64,000 bases of DNA, taken from Paragyromitra xinjiangensis. Taxonomy: Eukaryota > Ascomycota > Pezizomycetes > Pezizales > Discinaceae. The notes under the pieces are model-generated. The model did not search any database, was not told where the DNA came from, and saw only the letters and a program-made list of their open reading frames with translations. Location: NCBI GenBank assembly GCA_038503065.1, contig JBCAMK010000016.1, positions 868,001 to 932,000 on the forward strand, in the 5' to 3' direction. Both the position numbers and the translations under genes were made by a program. Below are positions 49,249 through 60,858 of the stretch, one piece after another (positions within the stretch are counted from its first letter, which is position 1; each line of letters opens with the position of its first letter).

Positions 49249-51619
49249 CCGTATAGTTTCGGGCGATACCCCCGGGGGGATCTCGCGCAACCGAGTGTGA
49301 GGTATGAGGCTGAATCTACTGAGACATATCAGATACCTAAGCGAGCTGAGGGGAGCTGAGGGCTGAGAATACGTACTCTATTCAGGTACCTGTGAGAATT
49401 CCAAATCTACGGTACGCAGCAGACACTGACAATGACGACAGGTTTGAGGCGACTTGGAGAAGTTGATGGGAATAAAAGATACTGAATTCTTCGGGAGTTA
49501 CATATCCAGTCCAGAGTCAAAACACACGCTGATAGGAACGATGGCAGGGGATCGAGCTGGGCCCCGTCCACTGCAGAACTTGAGTCTCACGAAGTTGAAT
49601 GCACTCAAGCGAACAAAAGACCTGAATACCGATGTCGGCAAATCCCTCTCCGGGCTTGAATTAGAGCCAAACCCTCCAATGATAAATCTTCCGAGCGAAA
49701 CCGAATCAAAATTATTCCTCCAATACTTGCGCCACGCATCCAACCGCTTACTACCAACCGAAGGACATGAAACTACACGGATAAAACGATCCTATACCCG
49801 CGAAACAAAATTGAGAAAGCTATCGAGTATTACAAAGCTTCGTGGTGGAGGATCCTAAGCATCCTGGTGTATGGAGTACTCTCTCCAAAAGGCCATAGAA
49901 GGTTTCTAATTGCACCTAAAACATTACGGGAATGGCTACGTAAAGAGGAGAAAATCCGGCGTACAAGAACAAAATCGGCGTTGATTGGAGGTGGAGGACA
50001 GCCATCTTAATGCTGATGGAGTCCCGACTATTTGTTGAGTTTACTTTGTCGGTCTCGGAGTCGAGTGATCAACAAAGATGGTTTTTACGAACAAGAAATG
50101 GATATTTTGTGATTTGTACCTGATTTGGTCACCACCTCTAAGATGGAACAAAAACCTATACTTCAAAATTCTCGAAAGGATGGTTTAAGCGATTTACACA
50201 CCGGTGGCGAGTATCCCACAAGAAAGACAAAAATAAATACAAAGTCACCACTGGCGCTAGACCTATGGTTGAAAAATGGACACTGCTCAATCGGAGAAAT
50301 ACACAAATACGCGATGGTGAATCACCAGCAGATGTTGCACGACTCTGGCTGTGCAATATGTACAACATGGACCAAACTCCGCTACCATTTGAGTTTTGGA
50401 GGGTAAAACCTATGATTTCAAAGGAATAAAACTGTATGGGTGAAGACTATACGTAAGATGGCACAAGCCTACTCTTATGATTACCGTTTGTGGAGATGAA
50501 ACGTCGTTTAGATCCTTTGATTATTTTTCTAGGAAGAAACCAAAGAATGTTAATTAACGAAAGCTTTATCATCCTGGAGTAAGAGTTGAGTTCAACAAAA
50601 AGGCATACAGCAACGAGGATGTGACGCTTCGATGGATACACAACGATCTAAAATGGGCAACTGATTATGACCACAATGAGCCACGTTTTATTGCATTAGA
50701 TGTGTTTAAAGCACAGAAAACTCCTCGTGTTTTGAAAGCATTCAAAAAACTCAACTTTGTTACTTCTTTTATTCCCGAAGGATGCACCTCCTACGTCCAA
50801 CCTCTCGATACACATTTAAACAAAGCCTTCAAAAATAAGATTAGCGAATATCTTGATATGGAGATTGATAGAGAGCCTGAGAAGTGGGAAGGTGATAACT
50901 TTTGTGTTGGTGACCGCCGGGTTTTAATAACTCATTGTGTGGGAAAGGCATGGGAATGGCTTCATACTGAACAACAAGACATGATTATTCGCTCTTTTCG
51001 TCAAGTTGGCATTACACTTAATGTTGATGGCACTGAGGATGAGGAATTGCAAGTAAAAGACCTACCAAATCTTTCTGTTGGTGATTGGAGACAGGGGGGA
51101 ATTGATTGCAACTTAGATAGAGATGGAAAAACAGGAGACGGGCTTCTTGATTTAGATGTTGAAGATGATTTAATGTTTGACTATGACTTGAAGACAGGAC
51201 AGGATACAGATGATGAAGAGGAAGGTGAATATATTCTTGAGAATGACCCTCGTTCACTAGGAATTATTCGAGAATGGGCTACTAGAGTCACAGAACGGGA
51301 GGCACATGAAGGAGTTGTTTTAGAAGATCATGGAGCCCGCACTCGAGCTATCATGGATGTTGACTTTATTTGTACTGCTAGTAGTAATTAAATACAACGT
51401 GCTTCAATTAACTAAATTGTGATAAATACTACGGGTACACATCACACTGGCAGTAATAACCTCGCTATCAAATTCTCCACACAGCTTCAACTGAAACAGA
51501 TCGAAGTCCCTTCAACCAATAAAAAACCTGTGCTCCCCCACCCTCGCCACCCAATTTCAGCCGCCACCACTGCTTGGTTGCGCGAGATCCCCCCGGGGGT
51601 ATCGCCCGAAACTATACGG
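49249..51619 (+). mobile_element. pogo/Fot1-type DNA transposon, copy A (degenerate)
   Basis: Bounded by inverted ends starting CCGTATAGTTTCGGGCGA, at least 44 bp long, with TA on both sides (49247-49248, 51620-51621). The transposase is on the plus strand. The first 450 bp and last 1.06 kb are essentially identical to copy B at 58457-60856, but the middle (about 49706-50565) differs by many small substitutions and indels that break the frame. Confidence 0.9.
49465..51391 (+). pseudogene. Broken pogo/Fot1 transposase, copy A
   Basis: The N-terminal frame starts at ATG 49465 (MGIKDTEFF; copy B starts four codons earlier) and is open to 49858. It then breaks in the divergent middle. The C-terminal half is open again from about 50591 to the stop at 51391 and holds IALDVFKAQKT and QPLDTHLNKAF, the second and third Asp of a DD35D triad, plus an acidic tail (DTDDEEEGEYI). 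This copy keeps the C-terminal frame that copy B has lost by a single indel. Confidence 0.85.
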
Positions 51620-52926
51620 TAGGAAGGGGGTGGTTGAAGAATGTCATAAACACTTTTCGGCCTGCTTTGGGAAAACCAAAGTTTTAGCGGAAAGCACCGC
51701 TGGGTTAGATTAGACGTGTCCAGCATTGCTGGTATCGTCGTGGTGCATATCCGTGTGGGTTGCAGGTTATTCTCCTATCCTAGTTTGAAGTTAGTTGGTT
51801 TCGAGGGTTTATTTTTAGCAACACAAACCTGATAAGAGTATTGCATAATAATAATAGATGTAAAAAGAGCCACATCATTTGGGTGGTTAATATTGTTACC
51901 AGGGCTGTTTAGGGTGCACATGTTTGTGATATACGCTTTCCGGCTATGCATGTGTGGACACTTCGATAATTATCACAAAATTTTACTATATTTCGGCTGT
52001 GCTTGTCATGATGAAAATCATGAGGTAGCCGAGACGGAGAATAATCCTCTTGGAAAAGGGTGCTTTGCCTGAATCGCTGATGGTCGGAGCCGTCTTCAGA
52101 ACCGTGCACGCCTTGCATGGCGCCACCTCAACAAGTTCGACGTGGTGCACGGGCCTACAATTCAATATTTATTTGGTTCTTGGTATGTCTCGTTCTTACT
52201 AAAAGTGGGATGGGAGCAACCCTATCTGCTAGTAGATCTTTCAAGAAGGTCGCATCTAATTACTTGCCCATTATCTCTTCATGGATCCCTCTTCGTTATG
52301 TACCGCAGCTGCAGATATCCCATAATCATTATTATAACTCTTTCTTACGCGTCAATATGCCCTCGGTGCCTCTGTGATAGTGCATCCACATATCAAGCCA
52401 CCTGTGTATATAATTCACCCTCCCAAAAGCCAGATACTAATTGAAAGAAAAAGACAAAAAGAAATAGCAATGGAGCAAAAAACCTCCTTCAGCTTTTATC
52501 TCAAGGAAAAGAAAGGACCCTCTCTCAGAAGCAACTTCCAGGCGAAAGATCTACTTAATATAAAGGGAAAAAAATAGTACTTATGTATCCGGCCCATGAA
52601 GATGATCGCTTAATCTGACGAAACGAGGGTGGGTATGTGATGGGCGGCAGGTCAGTGAGTAAAGTGAGCGAAGTGATTTCAATCGAAAACAAAATACAAA
52701 TGAAAGAAGGAAGGAAGAAAAGCTAAGTTATGTGAGGGTTGAAGAACTGCAATGGATCCTAAAAAACTGCACTAATAATAATAATAATCCAACAATGTAA
52801 GGGACCCTACAGTATTGAAGAGATACAAGAAAAATCACATAATCGAAAAGAAGGGGAGAAATAATATGTAATCCTAAAAATGTTACGCCGGGATTGCCTA
52901 AAACCTTCTAGCATGTATTAAGCCAG
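51620..52926. other. Non-coding DNA; probably the displaced EIS1 upstream region
   Basis: Beyond the transposon, up to the tslA stop. If the element is recent, this stretch was originally next to the EIS1 start. No gene supported; short frames such as that at 52117 have no family signal. Confidence 0.4.
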
Positions 52927-55900
52927 CTAGAAAGCAGCTGGGGTAGTAGGGATGATGGTAGCCAGTTTTTGCAAGGCTGCGATTACACCTGTATTACGAA
53001 CGATTGTTAGCCAATCACTTCACCACGGGTCCTTTCATTCTTCATGCAGCAGCAGCCAATAACGGAAAAGAACCACCAGAAACAGGAAAGGGAAAAGTGA
53101 AAGAAGGAAAAAACACACCTGCAACACCAGTAATTGTTGCGTTGGCTTGCGTATTCTTCGTCCCCACCTTGACAGTGGTTACGCTCTTGACCTCCCCGTT
53201 ACTCCCTAGGTCATTTGCCCAGCTAAATACAGGCTCATCATCGCGACCGTCTCCAACGACCATCAAGAAGTCCACTGGGGAACCGCTGTTCTCGGACACT
53301 TTCTCTACGACCGTCTTTGCAGCTGTGGCTTTAGTCCAGTCTTGCGATTCCACGAGAACGACACCGCCCATGGGGACGGCGTGAACGCGATAACTCTCGC
53401 AGGAGTCGTTGACGTGGTTGCAACATTCACCAGCTTGACGAGCTGCGAGGACAGAGTCTTCGGCTTTTTCGTAGTGCCAGATGAAGGAGCAATTTCGCTC
53501 CTCAACGAGGGTACCTGGTGTACGCTCAACGTAGTATTCAAGAATTTCCTTGACAGATTTTTTCCATGGGAGATCTTCATCAGCTATACGGGTCCACTCG
53601 GTACCTTGAGGTTCGCGTATGAAGCAACCACTCTCAGCGATGAGGCCAATGCCAGGAACCCGGTGGAAAAGGCGCTCAAGTTCCTCAGGGGTCCTAGAAC
53701 TCATGATATAAACCACATTTTTGTCGTCCAGCGATAAGTCGTGGAGCACATCAAGTGTGCGCTGAGGGCTGGTAAGAATGATGCTCGTAGGTGATCCCCA
53801 GGAAGCCAAAGTTCCCTCGTAGTCCAAAAGGAATATCCTTTTTGTAGACGCTTCATATGCATCCACAAGTGCCTTCGTCGACAGCCTCGGAATTGTTGTA
53901 GATTCGTATTTTTGTTGTTCCATCCAAGTGCGATCCAACTCCTCCAAGAAAGTCGTGAACCAATATGCTGCCGTGTGGTGCATGACAGCGCCGTACAATT
54001 TTTCCCAACGATGTTTTTTCTCCCGTTCTGACATTGTGAGCGCCTGATATAGAGCGTTTGCGCACTTGCTGTGATCCCATGGGTTAACGGATATATCGGC
54101 ACCGTTGAAAATGGATGCACTGCCAGTGAATTCACTCAAGATGAGGGGGGCATGCTTCTCGTCCTGGCAATAGACGTATTCGTGACTTGTGAGGTTCATA
54201 CCGTCACGAAGGCTGGTGACAACGAGACCATCTGCTATGGTGAGAAGCGCGAGATATTGGTAATAGCTAATATCTTGATGCAGGTATACAACTGGTTGAT
54301 AATCGAGAGTAGAATAAGCGCAGTTGATGCGTGTTACTATGTCAATCACAGTGGATTGGAGTTCTACAATAGAGGTTGTGGTCAAGGCGACTTGGATTAA
54401 CACGACCTAGGTAGAAAGGCTGTCAGAAGCTGATCTTTGAGAAAGCGGAATTTCCGGTATTCTACATTTCCAACCCACTCTGGATGCTTCTTCAGGAATA
54501 GTTCAAATGCCAAAAGCTTCTGTCTGACTCCCCTCACGCCATCAAGCTATAATAAAATTAGCATAGATATCACTCGCAACCATAGCATAAAATCTCACCT
54601 TATCTCTAGCAACAAGCAGTTTCTTCCCCTCGTACCTTGTCTTAAGTGCTCCTAGCCACTCTTGCACCTTCTCCTCCTTTCTCTTCTCATCCAGCTGAAC
54701 AGGATCGATACCAATCGGGCAAATGGCGATATTAATGAACCTATTATCTAATTGAACGCCATCGTTCCTTGCCTCCACACACAACAACCTACTGCAAGTT
54801 TGCAAAAAATGTCTTGCATATTCTTCCGTTTGGAATCCGATCAGAGTTGAGCCTAGCATTCCCTCTAGGAGCTGTTTGCGGTGGGCTAAGCAGCGGAAAA
54901 TCTCGGACGACGGGAAAGCAACGTGGAGAAAGAAACCAATTTTTGCGTCGGGGCCAATAGCCTCACGCACCATCATTGGGACGAGGAGTAGGTGGTAGTC
55001 ATGTACCCATACTGTGTCACCACGCTTGTAGTCCTTGATGATGACATCAGCGACGGAACGGTTTACCGCCTCAAAGTATTTCCACGAGTGATCCAAAAAG
55101 GCCCTTATTCCCATTAGCATCAAAAAAGATAAATTGAGATAGCCATAAGTTTACATACTTGCTCTTAGGGTGGTCCGGAATTTGGTAGTGGAAAACTGGC
55201 CAAAGAATCTATTTCTCATAGTGAGTCGTAAGGTCGTTTTAAACGCCAGAAATGGTAACAAACTTCTTTGCAGTAATGATTGTAATGACCATCAAAGTCC
55301 TTGTCACTCGGAAAAGCCACAATTGAGTCGCAATCTTCGCGGAGGCGCCCCTCAATAGCAACCTTGACACTATCGTCGAGCCCATCCGTAGGGAAACCTA
55401 AGGTCCCAACCCAAGTCTTATCATCCAAAGTTCCTGCGGCAATCGCGGCTTCAACCGCATTTTTCAAGCCTCCATTCCCTTGGTCCGTTTTCTCGATATG
55501 CCAAGACTTGCCTTCAAACGGCCGTTCTGAAGCTGAAGAGCGGCGCTTCTCGCGATACCGCGTGGGGGTAGGTGGGAGAGCAAAATACCCATCACCAGGG
55601 CCCTGACCTTCCTCGTTATTTTCAGTAGAGGATGGTCCTGGAGGAGTTCGTGGACGAGATTTTGGCTGGTTTAGCTTGCGAGTGAAAGAAGGCTCACTGG
55701 GAGAACCTAGGGGCGCATTTTCAGAGTGGGCAAGCTTGAAGAAGAGCTCCTCGCTGGTGGGGCTCCCAACAGCAGTTGGAGTTAATGGAGGGGTGGGTTC
55801 ATTCATATTCGTGGAGGACAATGATCGCCCGAGCGTTTGGAGTAGATTGGGAATGGGAGCTGGTGTTTCGAACGGGCGAGGAGGATCTATACGGGCAGTG

Positions 55901-56232
55901 GGGAGCCGTACTCGTGGGAGGTTCTTAGCCATGGGAGGCCGATCTCGAGATTGCGTTGGGGACCCATATGGAGACCTGTAATTTGGGGTATCTGAATCAT
56001 TATCGAAGTGGACAGTATATGGGAGATGTCTAGATAAAGAGCAACCCGTTAGCGATCCGCGAGATATTGCTGGAGTACAATCTAAAAGCGTGTTTATGTG
56101 TGTATGTTATGCGGGCATAGATCCACAGGAAATGCGGCTATGAGATCGCGGAGTATCGTGGGCATCTGTGAAGGTCATGTGGGCGTATCTGAAATGCGTA
56201 GAAGCTTACAGTGAGGCCACGAAAGTCGTCAT
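52927..56232 (-). CDS. tslA: Trehalose-6-phosphate synthase complex regulatory subunit (Tsl1/TslA)
   Basis: Seven exons on the minus strand, 56210-56232, 55264-56029, 55159-55208, 54599-55103, 54466-54546, 53119-54406 and 52927-52988, give 924 aa. An N-terminal MTTFVASLHLPYTVHF and a disordered Pro/Ser-rich stretch are followed by a GT20 domain (ILWPVFHYQIPDH, WVHDYHLLLVPMM, the DGMNLTSHEYVYCQ block) and a TPP-like domain. The phosphatase motif is DYEGT (Asp671, Glu673) where active enzymes have DxD. This is the pattern of the non-catalytic Tsl1/Tps3 subunits that stabilise and regulate trehalose synthase. The third intron (55104-55158) uses an AAG acceptor. AGGGG/CCCCT stress elements lie upstream. 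Confidence 0.9.
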
Positions 56233-57000
56233 GGTAGTTTTTTCTGCAGCTTTTGCAAGCGCTTGTTCTTAGTGTGCCAATGTTGATCTTAGCGGGTGAT
56301 AGTCTGCCGGAAGGTTTAAAGTTATGTTGCTTCGGGGTTCAGTCGCAAGGACGAGTCAATGTATTGGAGAGTGCAGATACAGTATTTGAACCAGGAACAA
56401 CAATGGAAGAGGGATGAAGGAGGAGAAAGAGGCGATGATTAAATGAGAGATTGTGAAATGTAATCTGGGAATGAGAGCGGGGACAAGATGGATAAAGAGG
56501 GGAGGGGAGGGAGATAGAGGAGAGTTGGTGGAGCAAGAGGACGAGGGCCAATATAGAGGGTCGAGAATCACAAGGAATGAGATGGGGTTCTTTTTCTTCT
56601 CCCTTCTCTCTCTTTTCCCTCTCCATAGACAGGGGCGCGGAAAGTTTATATTGGTTTCACACTTCGTATGGGAAGGTTATTTTGTTTGTGGTTAAAACAT
56701 ATCGAGATTTCCGGGCGGGGAGTGCCTTGACGTAACGTCTGCTTCTCCGCGCTGGTTGTGGTGCCATGCTAGCCTCAGTGTCTTTGCCAACAGCAGCAAT
56801 CAATGCCAGCCGCATCAAGATCCATGCTAATCATTGGTCAGGACGTGGCTTCCTGGTGTTCGGAAGAGCCTGACAGGCTCCCGCGCACAAGGTGGAAGAG
56901 TGAGGGGTGAGAGGAGGGAAGGAGGGGAAACCATCATCATCCTCGTAAACATGCTCTACTCTCTTTCTCCTTATCCTCATGCTGTTTACCCCTAGCAGGC
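56233..57000 (-). promoter_or_regulatory. tslA upstream region with clustered STRE (AGGGG) cores
   Basis: Six AGGGG or CCCCT pentamers occur in 770 bp: 56498-56502, 56503-56507, 56631-56635, 56903-56907, 56923-56927 and 56989-56993. AGGGG is the stress response element bound by Msn2/4-type zinc fingers, which control trehalose genes in yeasts. A purine/pyrimidine-skewed tract (56400-56620) adds to the chance of such matches, so binding is inference. Confidence 0.4.
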
Positions 57001-58456
57001 GTCCAAGGATTTGCCATGAAAGGAGACGGAATTTGAGGCTGAGCTGGATAGGTCAGACAGGACAGCTAGACACAACGAGTTGTGATCTTAGATAGATAGT
57101 CGGAGCCCGGTACGAACATGGAATTTTAATAATTAGCTAAGTATACTTTACTGCCACTGACTATACCAGCGTGTAGGGGGAAAAAGCCTCAGCATACAGC
57201 ATAACTACTCTATTCCTAAATGCGCCGAGATTGCTGGGAAAAAAAAAATTCGCTCGAGTTATCTCGCATACCAATTGAACATGCTATTTTGCCGTTCCCA
57301 GAGCTTCCGAAGTTATGGGACATTTGGAAAGTTGGCGGTTAAGCTAGGATTGATCCGAGATTTCGAGATGATTCGAGCACAGACTCTAACCCCTGATTGA
57401 TCATCTGGTTCCTTGTCAGCCCAAACGGCACCCGCAGCTACTCTATCAATACCATTACTTCGGATCCCTCGATTTTATCGTGGAGAATTTAACTTGAAAC
57501 TTTATTTTCTGGAAATAAAGAAAGAGCTGATGCACACATTGGCCACCCGATCTCTCACTTGCACACATGTGGAAGTGGCTTTCAGAGGTGGAGATACCCT
57601 AGAGCGTTGGTAAAGTAACAAGAACCGAAAGGCTTGAGGTCGTCATCGGAAAATGGTGACCTCGGATCACCGAATGCTGACGCAACCGGGCATCTGGCCC
57701 AATAACTTGGCAAGCTTTGGGCTGCTCTTCGCCTTGCAAGCTCAACCCTAGCCATGGGCTGGGGCTGCTGGTGCTGCAGTGCATCGATATTTATCTTTAC
57801 GATGGGCAAACCAGAGAGTCCAGAATCACAGATGCGGTTACCGGAGATCATCAGCGGCATTGGGGTGTAACGTTTATTCGGGAAAGAGATGTGCTTGGGT
57901 AGGGATGGGATTATCCGCTCTGTGGGTCACCATACAAATCATGCGAGGCCTGTATCCAGTACGGGCTTCGAATACGCACCAAAGAGCAATTGCTCTGAAT
58001 ACTGGTGGTTACGAGGTCAAGGGCGCCACCTCCAATCAAAAACTCGAGCTTCTACCAAGGAAATATGCGTGAGCTCTGAACGATGACGGTCCGGTGACAA
58101 GTTTCAGTTCTATGATCGAATATATGACATCACCAGTATTAAGCAACACCGAGAACAGACAACATCACCATTTTGCCTACTAATCAACCAAAAACATCCT
58201 TCCCCCTGTCTTTCTTTTATATTCCTTTTTGAGCATTACCCTTATCTTTCCGTGTCCTAGATACATTCTGTTCCTTCGCACCCAATCCGTATCTAATCTA
58301 TTTAGCGAGCTGTCTTGGTTGATTCCTTGCTGGTGATCCTTCGCTCCAGCTTTAACACCCCCCCAACTGACGGCATCCCGCTTTCCCTGCAGTCTGTGTC
58401 CTGTATTGTACTTGTACATATTGATTTCTCCATCTGCAATTCCCCCGCTGCTATTA
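57001..58456. other. Non-coding DNA
   Basis: No gene supported. The frames at 57413-58086 overlap each other on both strands and have no family signal. Confidence 0.45.
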
Positions 58457-60856
58457 CCGTATAGTTTCGGGCGATACCCCCGGGGGGATCTCGCGCAACC
58501 AAGCAGTGGTGGCGGCTGAAATTGGGTGGCGAGGGTGGGGGAGCACAGGTTTTTTATTGGTTGAAGGGACTTCGATCTGTTTCAGTTGAAGCTGTGTGGA
58601 GAATTTGATAGCGAGGTTATTACTGCCAGTGTGATGTGTACCCGTAGTATTTATCACAATTTAGTTAATTGAAGCACGTTGTATTTAATTACTACTAGCA
58701 GTACAAATAAAGTCAACATCCATGATAGCTCGAGTGCGGGCTCCATGATCTTCTAAAACAACTCCTTCATGTGCCTCCCGTTCTGTGACTCTAGTAGCCC
58801 ATTCTCGAATAATTCCTAGTGAACGAGGGTCATTCTCAAGAATATATTCACCTTCCTCTTCATCATCTGTATCCTGTCCTGTCTTCAAGTCATAGTCAAA
58901 CATTAAATCATCTTCAACATCTAAATCAAGAAGCCCGTCTCCTGTTTTTCCATCTCTATCTAAGTTGCAATCAATTCCCCCCTGTCTCCAATCACCAACA
59001 GAAAGATTTGGTAGGTCTTTTACTTGCAATTCCTCATCCTCAGTGCCATCAACATTAAGTGTAATGCCAACTTGACGAAAGAAATAATAATCATGTCTTG
59101 TTGTTCAGTATGAAGCCATTCCCATGCCTTTCCCACACAATGAGTTATTAAAACCCGGCGGTCACCAACACAAAAGTTATCACCTTCCCACTTCTCAGGC
59201 TCTCTATCAATCTCCATATCAAGATATTCGCTAATCTTATTTTTGAAGGCTTTGTTTAAATGTGTATCGAGAGGTTGGACGTAGGAGGTGCATCCTTCGG
59301 GAATAAAAGAAGTAACAAAGTTGAGTTTTTTGAATGCTTTCAAAACACGAGGAGTTTTCTGTGCTTTAAACACATCTAATGCAATAAAACGTGGCTCATT
59401 GTGGTCATAATCAGTTGCCCATTTTAGATCGTTGTGTATCCATCGAAGCGTCACATCCTCGTTGCTGTATGCCTTTTTGTTGAACTCAACTCTTACTCCA
59501 GGATGATAAAGCTTTCGTTCAGCTAACATTGCTTTGGTTTGCCCTTCTCCCCGAAAAATAATCAAAGGATCTAAACGACGTTTCCCATCTCCACAAACGG
59601 TAATCATAAGAGTAGCTTGACGCTTATGCCAACCTCCCCGTATAGTCTTCACCCATACAGTTTTATTCCCTTTGAAATCATAGGTTTTACCCTCCAAAAA
59701 CTCAAATGGTAGCGGAGTTTGGTCCATGTTGTACATATTGCACAGCCAGAATCGTCCAACATCTGCTGGTGATTCACCATCGCGTATTTGTGTATTTCTC
59801 CGATTGAACCGTGTCCATTTTTCAACCATAGGTCTAGCCTCTAGTGGTGACTTTGTAGCTATTTTTGTCTTTGCGCGCCAGGATACTCGCCACCGGTGTG
59901 TAAATCGCTTAAACCATCCTTTCGAGAATTTTGAAGTATAGGTTTTTGTTCCATCTTCCGAGGTGGTGACCAAATCAGGGTACAAATCACAAAATATCCG
60001 CTTTGCTGTTCGTAAAAACCATGCTTTGTTGATACCTCGACCTCGAGACCGACAAGCTGTAAACTCAACAAATAGTCGGGACTCCATCTCTGGCCAAGAT
60101 GGCTGTCCTCCACCTCCAATCAACCTCGATTTTGTTCTTGTACCTCGGATTTTCTCCTCTTTCTGTAGCCATTCCCGTAATGTTTTAGGTGCAATTCCAA
60201 GCTTCTTCGCTGCAAGCCTTTTGGAGAGATTACTCCATACACCAGGATGCTTAGGATCCTCCACCACAGTAACTTTGTAATACTCGATAGCTCTCAATTT
60301 TGTTTCGCGGGTATAGGATCGTTTTATCCGTGTAAGCTCATGTCCTTCGGTTGGTAGTAAGCGGTTGGATGCGTGACGCAAGTATTGGAGGAATAGCTGT
60401 TCGGTTTCGCTCGGAAGATTTATCATTGGAGGGTTTGGCTCTAATTCAAGCCCGGAGAGGGATTTGCCGACATCGGTATTCAGGTCTTTTGTTCGCTTGA
60501 GTGCATTCAACTTCGTGAGACTCAAGTTCTGCAGTGGACGGGGCCCAGCTCGATCCCCTGCCATCGTTCCTATCAGCGTGTGTTTTGACTCTGGACTGGA
60601 TATGTAACTCCCGAAGAATTCAGTATCTTTTATTCCCATCAACTTCTCCAAGTCGCCTCAAACCTGTCGTCATTGTCAGTGTCTGCTGCGTACCGTAGAT
60701 TTGGAATTCTCACAGGTACCTGAATAGAGTACGTATTCTCAGCCCTCAGCTCCCCTCAGCTCGCTTAGGTATCTGATATGTCTCAGTAGATTCAGCCTCA
60801 TACCTCACACTCGGTTGCGCGAGATCCCCCCGGGGGTATCGCCCGAAACTATACGG
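58457..60856 (-). mobile_element. pogo/Fot1-type DNA transposon, copy B (nearly intact)
   Basis: Same inverted ends as copy A (CCGTATAGTTTCGGGCGA...) with TA at 58455-58456 and 60857-60858. The unit is 2400 bp with one transposase on the minus strand. Terminal blocks are identical in sequence to copy A but the orientation in the chromosome is opposite. Confidence 0.92.
58685..60651 (-). pseudogene. pogo/Fot1 transposase, copy B, one frameshift from intact
   Basis: The frame runs from ATG 60651 for about 520 codons, shifts at about 59080-59090, and resumes to the stop at 58685; the full protein would be about 655 aa. A first helix-turn-helix lies near residues 145-162 (KKLGIAPKTLREWL) and a CENP-B type helix-turn-helix near 242-260 (FSKGWFKRFTHRWRVS). 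The DDE_1 catalytic triad is Asp310 (MYNMDQTPLPFE), Asp426 (IALDVFKAQ) and Asp462 (VQPLDTHL); the last two are 35 residues apart, as in Fot1/pogo (DD35D). Compared with copy A, the shift comes from an altered run in which copy B is one base shorter. Confidence 0.88.
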
Positions 60857-60858
60857 TA

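Noticed and set aside
49700..50565. RIP (repeat-induced point mutation) as the cause of decay in pogo copy A
   Set aside because: Changes include many indels and mixed substitutions; they are not dominated by C-to-T or G-to-A, and the ends of the element are untouched.
51419..51622. 67-codon frame seen identically at 51419-51622 and 58454-58657
   Set aside because: It reads through the 3' untranslated part and the terminal inverted repeat of the two pogo copies; identity comes from the repeat, not from a gene.
52117..52377. 86-codon frame with a hydrophobic stretch
   Set aside because: No signal peptide logic, family match or splice support; lies in 3' flank of tslA.
57413..58086. Overlapping short frames between tslA and pogo copy B
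   Set aside because: Frames on both strands overlap, none shows a motif or consistent splice sites.
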